A stretch of 64,000 nucleotides of DNA, from the NCBI RefSeq assembly GCF_031764535.1, contig NZ_CP134499.1, positions 3,782,001 to 3,846,000 of the forward strand, given 5' to 3'. A program made the translations under genes and the position numbers. Below are positions 28,448 to 37,033 of this stretch, piece after piece. Each line of letters begins with the position of its first letter. Position 1 is the stretch's first letter. The notes under the pieces were generated by a model. The model saw only the letters and a list, made by a program, of their open reading frames with translations, was not told the DNA's origin and made no database searches. This DNA comes from Pseudomonas sp. SG20056. GTDB lineage: Bacteria; Pseudomonadota; Gammaproteobacteria; Pseudomonadales; Pseudomonadaceae.

Positions 28448-28977
28448 TGCTAAGCATTGAGCGCCTCGACGCAGCCGACTTTGAGCTTTATCGCCAAGGT
28501 CTGCAGAGCCTGCTGCTCGACTCCGTGGCGCATGGCGCCTCGGTAGGCTTTCTCGCCGATCTCGATGCTGAGGCGGCCAATGTCTATTTCGATCAGGTAC
28601 TGGCCGGCATGCATGACGGCACTCACCTGCTCTGGCTGGCCCGTGAGCACGATCAGGTAATGGGCAGCGTGCAACTGGTGCTGTGCCAGAAACCTAACGG
28701 CCTCAACCGCGCCGAAGTGCAGAAGCTCCTGGTACACAGCAACGCCCGCCGCCGAGGCATCGCCAACAGCCTGATGCAGCACCTGGAAGGCGAAGCCGCC
28801 GAGCTGCAACGCGGTTTGCTGTATCTGGACACCGAAGCCGGCAGCGATGCCGAAACTTTTTACCAGGCGCTTGGCTACAGCTGCATCGGCGGGCTACCTG
28901 ACTACGCCTGCGGCCCTGACGGCCAATACCGTGCAAACGCCATCTACTACAAAACCTTGTCGAGGCCCCACCCATGA
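28447..28977 (+). CDS. GNAT-family N-acetyltransferase
   Basis: A second GNAT protein, 176 residues, with acetyl-CoA loop [15 protein letters not shown] and a C-terminal [18 protein letters not shown] segment typical of the fold. Its start overlaps the stop of the preceding GNAT gene (TAATG) and its stop overlaps ureB (ATGA). It is therefore co-translated within the urease operon. P. aeruginosa, as I recall, has only one GNAT gene here. Substrate unknown. Confidence 0.85.
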   Translation: MLSIERLDAADFELYRQGLQSLLLDSVAHGASVGFLADLDAEAANVYFDQVLAGMHDGTHLLWLAREHDQVMGSVQLVLCQKPNGLNRAEVQKLLVHSNARRRGIANSLMQHLEGEAAELQRGLLYLDTEAGSDAETFYQALGYSCIGGLPDYACGPDGQYRANAIYYKTLSRPHP

Positions 28978-29282
28978 TTCCCGGCGAATACCAGATTCAG
29001 GACGGCGAGATCGAACTCAATGCCGGCCGCCGTACGCTGAGCGTAACCGTGGCCAATAGCGGCGACCGGCCGATCCAGGTCGGCTCGCACTATCACTTCT
29101 TCGAAACCAACGATGCGCTGACCTTCGACCGCGCCAGCGCGCGCGGGATGCGTCTGAATATCCCGGCCGGCACTGCGGTGCGCTTCGAACCGGGGCAAAG
29201 CCGTGAAGTGGAGTTGGTCGACCTGGCCGGCCATCGCCGCGTGTTCGGCTTTGCTGGGCGGGTAATGGGCGAGCTGGATTAA
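28974..29282 (+). CDS. ureB: Urease beta subunit
   Basis: The 102-residue beta subunit of urease. It begins [20 protein letters not shown] and carries [35 protein letters not shown] and [15 protein letters not shown], all diagnostic. A GAGG ribosome site lies inside the end of the upstream GNAT gene. A 101-bp gap with a REP element separates it from ureC. Confidence 0.97.
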   Translation: MIPGEYQIQDGEIELNAGRRTLSVTVANSGDRPIQVGSHYHFFETNDALTFDRASARGMRLNIPAGTAVRFEPGQSREVELVDLAGHRRVFGFAGRVMGELD

Positions 29283-29299
29283 GCCCACCCGCAGGGGAA

Positions 29300-29343
29300 T
29301 GCGCTCACCGGTAGGAGCGGGCTTGCCCGCGAAAGTGAGCGCA
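29300..29343. repeat. REP element inside an inverted repeat between ureB and ureC
   Basis: A Pseudomonas REP (GTAGGAGCGGGCTTGCCCGC, from 29311) with a GCGGGC-TT-GCCCGC core is enclosed by a perfect 9-bp inverted repeat, TGCGCTCAC (29300-29308) and GTGAGCGCA (29335-29343). The whole can form one long hairpin in the ureB-ureC message. Confidence 0.7.
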
Positions 29344-29383
29344 GCGAACGGTTGCAAACCCAATTGAATGTGAAGGCTAACCC

Positions 29384-31084
29384 ATGAAAATCTCCCGCCA
29401 AGCCTATGCCGATATGTTCGGCCCCACCGTCGGCGACAAGGTGCGCCTGGCCGATACCGAGCTGTGGATCGAGGTCGAGAAGGACTTCACCACCTACGGT
29501 GAAGAAGTGAAATTCGGCGGTGGCAAGGTCATCCGCGATGGCATGGGTCAGGGCCAGCTGTGCGCCGCCGACGTGGTCGACACGCTGATCACCAATGCGC
29601 TGATCATCGATCACTGGGGCATCGTTAAAGCCGACGTCGGCCTCAAGGACGGCCGTATCGCCGCCATCGGCAAGGCCGGCAACCCGGATATTCAACCCGA
29701 CGTGACCATCGCCATCGGCGCCGGCACCGAGGTGATTGCCGGCGAAGGCATGATCCTCACCGCGGGCGGCATCGACACGCACATCCACTTTATCTGCCCG
29801 CAGCAGATCGAAGAGGCGTTGATGAGCGGCGTGACCACCATGATTGGTGGCGGCACCGGGCCGGCCACCGGCACCAACGCCACCACCTGCACCTCCGGGC
29901 CCTGGCATATGGCGCGCATGCTCCAGGCCGCTGACGCCTTCCCGATGAACCTGGGTTTTACCGGCAAGGGCAACGCCTCGCTGCCCGAGCCATTGATTGA
30001 GCAGGTCAAGGCCGGCGCAATCGGCCTCAAGCTGCATGAAGACTGGGGCACCACCCCGGCGGCGATCGACAACTGCCTTAGCGTGGCTGACCAGTACGAC
30101 GTGCAGGTGGCGATCCACACCGACACCCTGAACGAGTCCGGCTTCGTCGAGACCACCCTCGGCGCATTCAAGGGCCGCACCATTCACACCTATCACACCG
30201 AAGGCGCCGGTGGCGGCCATGCGCCGGACATCATCAAGGCCTGCGGCTTCCCCAACGTGCTGCCGAGTTCGACCAATCCGACCCGGCCGTTCACCCGCAA
30301 CACCATCGACGAGCACCTGGACATGCTGATGGTCTGCCATCACCTCGACCCGAGCATCGCCGAGGACGTAGCCTTCGCCGAAAGCCGCATTCGCCGCGAG
30401 ACCATTGCCGCCGAAGACATCCTGCATGACCTCGGTGCGTTCAGCATGATCAGCTCCGACAGCCAGGCCATGGGCCGCGTTGGCGAGGTCATCACCCGCA
30501 CCTGGCAGACTGCCGACAAGATGCACAAGCAACGCGGCCCGCTGGAAGGCGACGGCCCGGGCAACAGCAACTTCCGGGTCAAGCGCTATATCGCCAAGTA
30601 CACCATCAACCCCGCGATCACCCACGGCATCAGCCATGAAGTCGGCTCGATCGAAGTGGGCAAATGGGCGGATTTGGTGCTCTGGCGCCCGGCGTTTTTC
30701 GGCGTGAAACCAACGCTGATCCTCAAGGGCGGAGCGATTGCTGCCAGCCTGATGGGCGACGCCAACGCCTCGATCCCGACGCCACAACCCGTGCACTACC
30801 GGCCGATGTTCGCCAGCTACGGCGGCAGCCGGCATGCCACCAGCATCACCTTTATCAGCCAAGCGGCGTTCGAGGCCGGCGTACCCGAACAGCTCGGACT
30901 GAAGAAGAAGATCGGCGTGGTCAAAGGCTGCCGCGAGGTGCAGAAGGCCGACCTGATCCACAACGATTACCTGCCGACCATCGAAGTCGATCCGCAGAAT
31001 TATCAGGTCAAGGCCGATGGCCAGCTGCTCTGGTGCGAGCCGGCGGATGTACTGCCAATGGCGCAGCGCTATTTCCTGTTCTGA
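29384..31084 (+). CDS. ureC: Urease alpha (catalytic) subunit
   Basis: The 566-residue catalytic subunit with the dinickel centre. Nickel ligands are present: H133 and H135 ([10 protein letters not shown]), the carbamylated lysine K216 (GLKLHEDWG), H245 (IHTDTLNE), H271 ([12 protein letters not shown]) and D359 ([11 protein letters not shown]). The catalytic flap histidine is in MVCHHLDPS. Nothing is missing, so the enzyme should be active given nickel chaperones. A GAAGG ribosome site precedes the ATG. Confidence 0.98.
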   Translation: MKISRQAYADMFGPTVGDKVRLADTELWIEVEKDFTTYGEEVKFGGGKVIRDGMGQGQLCAADVVDTLITNALIIDHWGIVKADVGLKDGRIAAIGKAGNPDIQPDVTIAIGAGTEVIAGEGMILTAGGIDTHIHFICPQQIEEALMSGVTTMIGGGTGPATGTNATTCTSGPWHMARMLQAADAFPMNLGFTGKGNASLPEPLIEQVKAGAIGLKLHEDWGTTPAAIDNCLSVADQYDVQVAIHTDTLNESGFVETTLGAFKGRTIHTYHTEGAGGGHAPDIIKACGFPNVLPSSTNPTRPFTRNTIDEHLDMLMVCHHLDPSIAEDVAFAESRIRRETIAAEDILHDLGAFSMISSDSQAMGRVGEVITRTWQTADKMHKQRGPLEGDGPGNSNFRVKRYIAKYTINPAITHGISHEVGSIEVGKWADLVLWRPAFFGVKPTLILKGGAIAASLMGDANASIPTPQPVHYRPMFASYGGSRHATSITFISQAAFEAGVPEQLGLKKKIGVVKGCREVQKADLIHNDYLPTIEVDPQNYQVKADGQLLWCEPADVLPMAQRYFLF

Positions 31085-31217
31085 CACAGACAGACGCCTA
31101 GTTGCCGGCAACAGGTTGCCCGATTACCGGCAAGCAGCTGCCGAACGGCCCACCTAACGCGCTGAGCAGGCGGGTTGCGTAGCCGCTGAGGCCGCACAGC
31201 CCGGCGGCCGCAACGAT

Positions 31218-31234
31218 TTGGCGCAGGTTTTGCT
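31218..31234 (+). promoter_or_regulatory. Sigma-54-like promoter upstream of the 31273 gene
   Basis: TTGGCGCAGGTTTTGCT has the invariant GG and GC 10 bp apart and a good -12 region (TTTTGCT). The -24 half reads TTGGCGC instead of TTGGCAC. The predicted start would lie about 28 bp ahead of the hypothetical gene's ATG. The rest of the 188-bp gap after ureC holds no gene I can support. Confidence 0.5.
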
Positions 31235-31272
31235 CGGCACAAGGCTCATTTAATCAGTGGAAAGGAACCGCC

Positions 31273-31716
31273 ATGAGAATTGATGCAGGAGCCACCTACC
31301 CAGCCGCCAAATCAGGTACGTCAGCGGCCAACCAGAACCGAAGTGCTGAAGCGTCGTTCTCGGCGGTGCTGTCCAGCACCACATCCAGCGCGCCGAAAGC
31401 TGCTGCGCCAGCAGACTTCAGCAGCATGACCCGCCAGGACCTGCGCGACTGGACCAACGGTCAAATCCGTAGCGGGCAGATGTCACTCGATGACAGCCGC
31501 GCGTTTATGGCCATGAGCATGAAAATACCGGTAGCCGGCGGCCTGCCGGGAGAGTTGCCCGCGGCAAACGACAGCACGCGCTATGACTTTACCCAGAAGG
31601 CCCGCGCCGGCATTGAAGGCGCCACAGCGCGTAACGACGCGGCGACCTTGAAGATGCTGCAGTCGGCCATGTCGATCATGCAGAGCCAGACTGGCGGCGT
31701 GGATATTCGCGCCTGA
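31273..31716 (+). CDS. Hypothetical protein
   Basis: I do not recognise this 147-residue protein. The first 50 residues are Ser/Ala-rich and look disordered. The rest appears helical, with MTRQDLRDWTNGQIRSGQMS and DDSRAFMAMSMKIP, and a C-terminal TLKMLQSAMSIMQSQTGG. It has no signal peptide or membrane segment. The AAAGGA ribosome site is strong and a sigma-54-like promoter lies upstream, so it is very likely real. RpoN control would suggest a nitrogen- or motility-linked role, but that is a guess. It converges on the DksA-like gene. Confidence 0.7.
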   Translation: MRIDAGATYPAAKSGTSAANQNRSAEASFSAVLSSTTSSAPKAAAPADFSSMTRQDLRDWTNGQIRSGQMSLDDSRAFMAMSMKIPVAGGLPGELPAANDSTRYDFTQKARAGIEGATARNDAATLKMLQSAMSIMQSQTGGVDIRA

Positions 31717-31752
31717 CGCTGGCTACGCGAGCGATGGGCGTTGCGGTGCGCC

Positions 31753-32019
31753 TCAGCGCAGCTGGCTGTCCTTGCTGCCCCGGCGGTTATAGCCGCTGAA
31801 TCGGGCCTGTTCCTTGTCATGCTCGGTCTGGCAGGCCACGCACAGGTGCACACCGGGGATGGCGTTGCGCCGCGCCTCGGGAATGGCCGCGGCGCATTCC
31901 TCGCAATGGCTCAGGCTTTCGCCGCGCGGCAGCTGGCTGCGGGCGCGCTGAATGGCGTCCTCGATGCTGCTGTCGATCTGCTCCTGTACCGCACCATCAT
32001 TTGCCCAGCCACCGGCCAT
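31753..32019 (-). CDS. DksA/TraR-type zinc finger protein
   Basis: An 88-residue protein with a C4 zinc finger: C39, C42, C60 and C63 (CEECAAAIP ... CVACQ). The N-terminal helix is short, as in TraR and other small DksA relatives, which bind the RNA polymerase secondary channel. It has the DksA-family start-to-finger spacing but lacks the long coiled coil of DksA. A GGAGGA ribosome site lies upstream. P. aeruginosa has a related gene (PA4870) here. Whether it acts on transcription is not known. Confidence 0.85.
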   Translation of the reverse strand: MAGGWANDGAVQEQIDSSIEDAIQRARSQLPRGESLSHCEECAAAIPEARRNAIPGVHLCVACQTEHDKEQARFSGYNRRGSKDSQLR

Positions 32020-32093
32020 CGCACTTGTCCTCCGCCGTGTATGCCTCTAGGTATGCGCCGTCTGCGGGCAAATCTCAAGCGCACGCGGTCGGC

Positions 32094-32957
32094 CTACTCC
32101 TTGACCTCCATAAACTCGCGCGCCCAGACAATGTAGTCCTCGGGCTGAGTGTATTTGTGGGTTAGCTCGGTGGCGTTGAGGTCACACGCATCGACACCGC
32201 GCTGCTCACGCAGGCAGTCGTAAGTGGCCTTGATCGCCGCGAAGTAAGCGGCATGGCCGTTGACCACGATGCGTACACCGAGGCTGGCCAGTCGCGCGTT
32301 ATCGCGCAGCGACGGGTTGCCGTAAGTCACCAGCATCAACGGGATGCTGAGGTGCGCAGCAATCTGCTCCAAGTGAGCAAAATCCTCGACCCCAACCAGG
32401 CAGATGGCATCAGCGCCGGCCGCCTGGTACGCCTGGGTACGGCGAATCACTTCGCTGACATCCAGCACGCCAGCATGGGTGCGAGCGATGATCGCCAGGT
32501 CTGGATCAACCCGCGCTTCCAAGGCCGCACGGATCTTGCCGACACCTTCGTCGATGCTGATCAGGTCGGTGGACTTACGGCCGAATTGCGCGGGTAGCAG
32601 AGTGTCCTCGATGGTCAGCGCAGCAATCCCCGCGCGCTCCAGTTCCACCACCGTGCGCATTACGTTGAGCGCATTGCCATAGCCGTGGTCAGCATCGGCG
32701 ATGACCGGTAGGCGGCTGACGCGGCCGATCCGCGTGGCCTGCTCGACAAATTCGCTGAGGGTGATCAGGGCGAAATCCGGTGCGGCCAGAACTTGTAGTG
32801 AAGCTACAGAACCACCCAAAATCCCGACTTCAAAGCCAAGATCAGCGGCAATTCGAGCAGCCATAGGATCAAACACAGAAGCGGTGTGATAGCAGCTATT
32901 CGAAGCAAGAAGCGCACGAAATTGTGCGCGAAGGTCGTGATGCGAGGCTCTTTGCAT
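32094..32957 (-). CDS. Oxaloacetate decarboxylase of the PEP mutase/isocitrate lyase superfamily
   Basis: The enzyme decarboxylates oxaloacetate to pyruvate with Mg2+. The 287-residue protein closely resembles P. aeruginosa PA4872, for which this activity was shown. The start at 32957 ([17 protein letters not shown]) places the diagnostic histidine at residue 235 ([10 protein letters not shown]), as in PA4872. An ATG 12 nt upstream is possible. Metal and substrate residues are in DADHGYGN and [12 protein letters not shown]. Three TGTAG-N5-CTACA palindromes lie in and just upstream of the gene, two of them over the likely promoter, which suggests repression by a central-carbon regulator. Confidence 0.9.
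   Translation of the reverse strand: MQRASHHDLRAQFRALLASNSCYHTASVFDPMAARIAADLGFEVGILGGSVASLQVLAAPDFALITLSEFVEQATRIGRVSRLPVIADADHGYGNALNVMRTVVELERAGIAALTIEDTLLPAQFGRKSTDLISIDEGVGKIRAALEARVDPDLAIIARTHAGVLDVSEVIRRTQAYQAAGADAICLVGVEDFAHLEQIAAHLSIPLMLVTYGNPSLRDNARLASLGVRIVVNGHAAYFAAIKATYDCLREQRGVDACDLNATELTHKYTQPEDYIVWAREFMEVKE
32794..32808. promoter_or_regulatory. Operator-like palindrome inside the oxaloacetate decarboxylase gene
   Basis: TGTAGTGAAGCTACA has the same TGTAG and CTACA arms and 5-bp spacer as two sites upstream of the gene, about 206 bp away. It could be an auxiliary operator for looping, or a coincidence of coding sequence. Confidence 0.4.
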
Positions 32958-32995
32958 GGGGTGCACCATCGTTCATAATCAATTCTGAGCGAGTG

Positions 32996-33024
32996 ATTAT
33001 GTAGCAAAACTACAAAACCCGTCA
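32996..33024 (-). promoter_or_regulatory. Candidate promoter of the oxaloacetate decarboxylase gene
   Basis: On the minus strand a CATAAT -10 (32996-33001) is separated by 17 nt from a poor TGACGG -35 (33019-33024). The palindrome at 33000-33014 lies inside the spacer and touches the -10. Confidence 0.4.
33000..33014. promoter_or_regulatory. Operator-like palindrome over the promoter spacer
   Basis: TGTAGCAAAACTACA is a 15-bp site with 5-bp perfect arms. It differs at one position from the HexR-type consensus TGTARTWWWAYTACA (recalled from the literature). Its place between -35 and -10 fits a repressor. Confidence 0.55.
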
Positions 33025-33039
33025 TGTAGTAAAACTACA
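33025..33039. promoter_or_regulatory. Operator-like palindrome upstream of the -35
   Basis: TGTAGTAAAACTACA fits the recalled HexR-type consensus at every position; the symmetry extends one base further on each side (A...T). Its centre is 25 bp from the neighbouring site. Confidence 0.6.
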
Positions 33040-33084
33040 TAGTCGACCAGTAACCTTGCACCCTCCTTTCAGTCCACCGTGTCA

Positions 33085-34083
33085 CTAACCTAACTCTGCC
33101 GGTAAACGCGGCCCAAAGCCTGCGCCAGTCAGCAGCCCATAGGCCATCCACAGCATCACCCCGGCATACAGCGCCCGCGGCAACCAGGTCGCCAGCTGTT
33201 CGGTCAGGCTATCCAGTTTCTGTGTTTCCACCCCGGCGTAGTTGAGCAGACTGGCTGGCAAGGTGCCACTGGCCTCCCCCGTACGAATCAGACCAAGAGC
33301 CAAGCCATGGCCGGGGAAGTCCAAACTGGCCAAGGCCTGCGCCAGGCTCTGACCACGCTGAACAGCCAGCTGCACACCACTGAACCGCTTGCGCAGTGGC
33401 GTATGGCGGATCACCGCGCAGGCCTTGGGCAGGGCGTCGAGCATGGGCATGCCGGCCTCCAGCATCAGCCCCAGGCTGTCGAAAAAGTCGCGCAGATTAC
33501 GCCGCAGCAACGCGGAACCGAGAATCGGCACACTCGCCAACAAGCCATCGAACGACGAAGCCGCCCCGGCAGGCGCGCGCTCACGACGCCGATAAAACCC
33601 ACGACCCAGTCCATACAGCGCGCCCAGCACCAGCAACGGCCAAAGCACACCCCACAGATAACCGACGAGGCTCAACTGACCACCGACCAACGCAGGCAGC
33701 GGCTGGATCAACAGCGCCAGCACCAGCACGGCTGCCGGCAACAGCAAGCGTGACTTCACGGCGGCGGCCTGCTGCGCCCGGTGGTTGTAACGCTCGGCCA
33801 AACGCTGATAAACCGCAGCCAGACAGCCGCTGGCCTGAGCGGCGCGCAGCAGGGTGCTGTCCAGTGGGGTGAACAGGCCACTGCGCAGCCCGGCACTGCC
33901 TATATCGCTACCGCCGGATATCTGCGTTTGCCAGCTCCCCAGCGCAGCCCTGGCGCGCGCTGGCACTTGCAGGCTGAGCAGCGCCCGCTCGACTGGCACA
34001 CCGGCGTTCTCCATGGCCGCCAGATGGCCGAACAACTGCGCGCGCGTAGCAAAATCAAGCAAGGCAGGACGTGGGGGCGGCAT
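33085..34083 (-). CDS. Orphan type II secretion/type IV pilus inner-membrane protein, GspF/PilC family
   Basis: A 332-residue protein with two GspF-type repeats: residues about 10-130 (ATRAQLFGHLAAMENAGVPVERALL) and about 180-300 (LRDFFDSLGLMLEAGMPMLDALPKA ... LIRTGEASGTLPASLL). Membrane helices lie near 125-165 and at the C-terminus. GspF/PilC proteins recruit the assembly ATPase to the inner membrane in pilus and secretion systems. No ATPase, secretin or pilin is encoded nearby, which is unusual. The start at 34083 is an ATG; a TTG 30 nt upstream is the alternative. Its partners, if any, must be elsewhere. Confidence 0.8.
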   Translation of the reverse strand: MPPPRPALLDFATRAQLFGHLAAMENAGVPVERALLSLQVPARARAALGSWQTQISGGSDIGSAGLRSGLFTPLDSTLLRAAQASGCLAAVYQRLAERYNHRAQQAAAVKSRLLLPAAVLVLALLIQPLPALVGGQLSLVGYLWGVLWPLLVLGALYGLGRGFYRRRERAPAGAASSFDGLLASVPILGSALLRRNLRDFFDSLGLMLEAGMPMLDALPKACAVIRHTPLRKRFSGVQLAVQRGQSLAQALASLDFPGHGLALGLIRTGEASGTLPASLLNYAGVETQKLDSLTEQLATWLPRALYAGVMLWMAYGLLTGAGFGPRLPAELG

Positions 34084-34154
34084 AGGCGGCTCAGCGAAGT
34101 CAGAACGACACAACAGGCGACAGGTTAGCAGGCCGCGCAGCCCGGAGCAGCGGG

Positions 34155-34910
34155 CTATTCCGTGACCGTAGGCAACTCGGCATGCGGTAGCCAGCGGCGG
34201 AATATCTGGGCGAAGCTGCCATCCTCATGCATGGCGGCGAGAGCACGCTGCCAGCGTTCGACCAGCGCCTTATCGGTCTGTGGGGAGAAAGCGATGTAGT
34301 AGGCCGACCGCATAAAAGGCAGGTGCGCCTGCACCTGGTCCGGGCGCAAACCGCCGCTGGCCAATTCGTCCTTGAGGGTCAGGTCTTCAGTAGCGATCAA
34401 CTGCACCCGCTCATGCTTGAGCATGGTCACCATATTCTTCGAACTGGGAACCCCATAGAGATTCTTGAAGCCACGCGCGCTGAGGGTTTCAAAGGTGTAC
34501 CACTGCTTCGGCACAGCCAGCGGCCCGCTCTCGGCGGCTTGCTGCAGGTTGTCGAAACGCAGGTTGCGCGATTTCAGCGAGTAAAAGCTGGTGGTGCCGA
34601 TCAGCAGCGGGCCGACCCATTGAAACTTGGCCTCACGCTCCGGCGTGCGTACGGTGGAGAAGATCGCCGTATTCGGCTCCTGTTGAGCCAGGTGATAGCC
34701 ACGTGTCCAGGGCAGCAGCTCAATCTTGCCGGGATCGCCGGTACGCTCGAGCAGCGCGCGCACCACCTCTACGGCCAGGCCGTGCAACTCGCCATCACGG
34801 CTAAAGCTGGTCGGCGGCGCTTCCTCAGTAAGCAAATGCAATTCGGCACGCGCAGACCCGGCCAGACAGAGCAGCAGCCAGATCATCAGCGCGCAGCATG
34901 GTTTGAGCAA
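34155..34910 (-). CDS. Periplasmic solute-binding protein, SBP family 3 (copy 1)
   Basis: A 251-residue secreted protein of the amino-acid-binding (SBP_bac_3) fold. It starts with TTG at 34910, preceded by a GGGAG ribosome site, giving signal peptide MLKPCCALMIWLLLCLAGSA followed by RAE. An ATG at 34886 would leave a very short leader. Shared features with the neighbouring gene are LPWTRGYHLAQQEPN, FSTVRTPERE, QWVGPLLIG and LAVPKQWYTFETL, about half of residues being identical by eye. No permease or ATPase is encoded nearby. Such lone proteins may feed a distant transporter or act as sensors. Ligand unknown. Confidence 0.82.
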   Translation of the reverse strand: MLKPCCALMIWLLLCLAGSARAELHLLTEEAPPTSFSRDGELHGLAVEVVRALLERTGDPGKIELLPWTRGYHLAQQEPNTAIFSTVRTPEREAKFQWVGPLLIGTTSFYSLKSRNLRFDNLQQAAESGPLAVPKQWYTFETLSARGFKNLYGVPSSKNMVTMLKHERVQLIATEDLTLKDELASGGLRPDQVQAHLPFMRSAYYIAFSPQTDKALVERWQRALAAMHEDGSFAQIFRRWLPHAELPTVTE

Positions 34911-34963
34911 AGTGGGTTCTCCCGATACTGGCTTCAGACTAGCTCAGAGCCGGGCAAATCGCG

Positions 34964-35725
34964 TTATGGCAAGGAAGGTGCGGCCGGCATGCTGAACGGC
35001 TGGGTAAACCAGCGCTTATGAATCCGCTCCAGACTGCCGTCGCGCAGTAACTCATCAAGGGCCAGCTGCCATTGCCGGACCAGCGCAGGATCGGTGTTGT
35101 TCGAAAAAGCGATATAGGAGTTGTTGCCCATAAAGGTGAACTGCAACTCCACCTCATCACGGCGCATGCCTTGCTGCGACAGCATGTCATCCAGAGCCAG
35201 GCTATTGGCCACCAACAGCTCGATACGACCGTGTTTGAACATTTTCATCATGTGCTGGGGCGTTGGCACACCGTAGAGGTTTTTCAGACCACGGTCGCTG
35301 AGGTACTCATAGGAGTACCACTGTTTGGGCACCGCCAAGGTATTGAAGCGTTCAACATCCTGCAACGTGCGCACATTCAAGCCAGCACCGCGTCGCGCAT
35401 AGAAGCTGGTATGCCCCAGGGCAATCGGCCCGACCCACTGGAATAGCGCCTCGCGCCGTGCGGTACGCACCGTGGAGAACAAGCCGCTGTTGGCCTCGCG
35501 CTGCACCTGATGGTAACCACGCGTCCAGGGCACCAGCTCGATGCGGGTGTCCTGCCCGGTACGCTGAATAAGCAGCTCGACCACTTCCACGGCCATGCCG
35601 GTCAGCTTGCCATCTTCGACATAGCTCAGCGGCCGGTATTCCTCTGTATACAGGCGCAGCTCGGCTGCCAGCGCCGATGTACAGCAGCCAAGCAACAACA
35701 TAACGAGCCAGGACTTCAACCACAT
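34964..35725 (-). CDS. Periplasmic solute-binding protein, SBP family 3 (copy 2)
   Basis: A 253-residue paralog of the gene downstream, with signal peptide MWLKSWLVMLLLGCCTSALA. It keeps the same landmarks (VPWTRGYHQVQREAN, FSTVRTARRE, QWVGPIALG, LAVPKQWYSYEYL), so the two arose by tandem duplication. It is transcribed ahead of copy 1 with a 53-bp gap. No transporter components accompany it. The glutamine/cystine-type fold is clear; the ligand is not. Confidence 0.82.
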   Translation of the reverse strand: MWLKSWLVMLLLGCCTSALAAELRLYTEEYRPLSYVEDGKLTGMAVEVVELLIQRTGQDTRIELVPWTRGYHQVQREANSGLFSTVRTARREALFQWVGPIALGHTSFYARRGAGLNVRTLQDVERFNTLAVPKQWYSYEYLSDRGLKNLYGVPTPQHMMKMFKHGRIELLVANSLALDDMLSQQGMRRDEVELQFTFMGNNSYIAFSNNTDPALVRQWQLALDELLRDGSLERIHKRWFTQPFSMPAAPSLP

Positions 35726-35816
35726 TGGGCAACACCTGCAAACATACGAACAATGGGCCGAAAACCAGAATGATAAACAGCCATTGGTTCAGCAACCAGC
35801 CGAGCTCTGCGGCAAA

Positions 35817-36770
35817 TCAGCGCGAGGGCGATGGATTAGCCGTCAGTTCCAACTCCCGCTCCCGCTGCCATTGCGCCAGATTCTCGCGGGTTACCTGCCG
35901 CACCTGCAGCGCGATATTCACCGGCGGCGGTGCCAGTTCGCCACGCAGACTTTGCGCCGCCAATTGCACGGCCTGATAACCAATGGCGTGGGCCTGCTGG
36001 ATCATCAGGCTATGGATCTCGCCCTGGCGTAACGCATCGATCAGCAGCTGATCACCATCAAAACCGATATGCACCAACTCACCCACCTTACCAAGCCGGC
36101 GCAGTGCCGCCAGAGCGGCGCGTGAGCTGGTGCTGTTGGGGGTGAACACTCCAGCCAGTTGCGGCAACTGCTCACGCAAGGCATTCACCGCCGCCTGGCT
36201 ATCGTCGCCGATAAAGGTATCGACCAGAATGCTCAGGCCACCCTGCTCCGCGCCCTGGCGAAAGCCCCGCTCACGTTCGCTGGTCGAGAGCACGCCGGCC
36301 TTCAGGCGCAACAACGCGACCTTGCCCTGCCCACCGAGCGCCACGGCCAAGGCCTGGCCTGCCTGCACGCCGGCGAGAAAGTTATCCGTGGCGACCACAC
36401 CGCGCACTGCACTTCCGGGCAGATCACGGTCGAAATACACGGTATTGATGCCACTGCCCGCCAATTGCTGCACACGCGGGGCGATTTCGGAGCCGCTGGG
36501 GGCGATAACCAGCGCCTTGCAGCCATATTCCAACACCCAATTGATCATCTGCAGCTGGGTTTCCACCCGTCCTTCGCGACTGGGCCCACGAAAATGCACG
36601 TCCAGATCAAACGTCTGGCCCGCCTGTCGCGCACCTGCCTCCACCTGCAGCCAGAAGGGCGTGGCTCCCGCCGCCACCACACCGATACAGTCCTTTGCCA
36701 ACGCTTGAGTAGTCCAACTGGTCAACACAACGAATAGCAGCACATAGTTCGCTTGGCATCGGCAGTACAT
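35817..36770 (-). CDS. Periplasmic sugar-binding-like protein, RbsB type
   Basis: A 317-residue secreted protein with signal peptide ending TSWTTQALA and a type I periplasmic fold: KDCIGVVAAGATPFWLQVEAGARQ, ALVIAPSGSEIAP, VATDNFLAGVQAGQAL and IGFDGDQLLIDALRQGEIHSL. These match ribose/autoinducer-type binding proteins. The start at 36770 has a GGGAG ribosome site at normal spacing; an ATG at 36776 is nearly as good. No ABC permease or ATPase is adjacent. It lies upstream of the two family-3 binding proteins on the same strand, so all three may be co-transcribed. Confidence 0.82.
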   Translation of the reverse strand: MYCRCQANYVLLFVVLTSWTTQALAKDCIGVVAAGATPFWLQVEAGARQAGQTFDLDVHFRGPSREGRVETQLQMINWVLEYGCKALVIAPSGSEIAPRVQQLAGSGINTVYFDRDLPGSAVRGVVATDNFLAGVQAGQALAVALGGQGKVALLRLKAGVLSTSERERGFRQGAEQGGLSILVDTFIGDDSQAAVNALREQLPQLAGVFTPNSTSSRAALAALRRLGKVGELVHIGFDGDQLLIDALRQGEIHSLMIQQAHAIGYQAVQLAAQSLRGELAPPPVNIALQVRQVTRENLAQWQRERELELTANPSPSR

Positions 36771-37033
36771 CAGCATCACTCCCAAAACCTGGCGACGCTA
36801 TGCACAACATTCGTGCACCACACCTAACAGCGCTCAGGCGTCACCGTAGAGTTACTGATATCACTCTAGCATCAGGCCATTAGCCTCGCCGGGCATGGGA
36901 CTAGCGGTCATCCGCCCCAAAACCGTGACACACACCTGCCCCTCACACTTTTTCACACTCCAGGCGACGGCTGGGCTGGTAGCCGCCGCTCAAGCAGGCC
37001 ATCATCGCGTCTCTTTCCTGCACCTTGAATGAC

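Noticed and set aside
29279..31111. Long open reading frame opposite ureC (about 610 codons)
   Set aside because: It is the antisense shadow of a GC-rich conserved gene, with no family motifs or ribosome site. The same holds for long antisense frames opposite retS, purH, rnr, the radical SAM gene and purA/hisZ.
35352..35795. Minus-strand frame with a hydrophobic start near 35795
   Set aside because: It overlaps the well-supported binding protein gene in another frame and its later part is low-quality shadow sequence.
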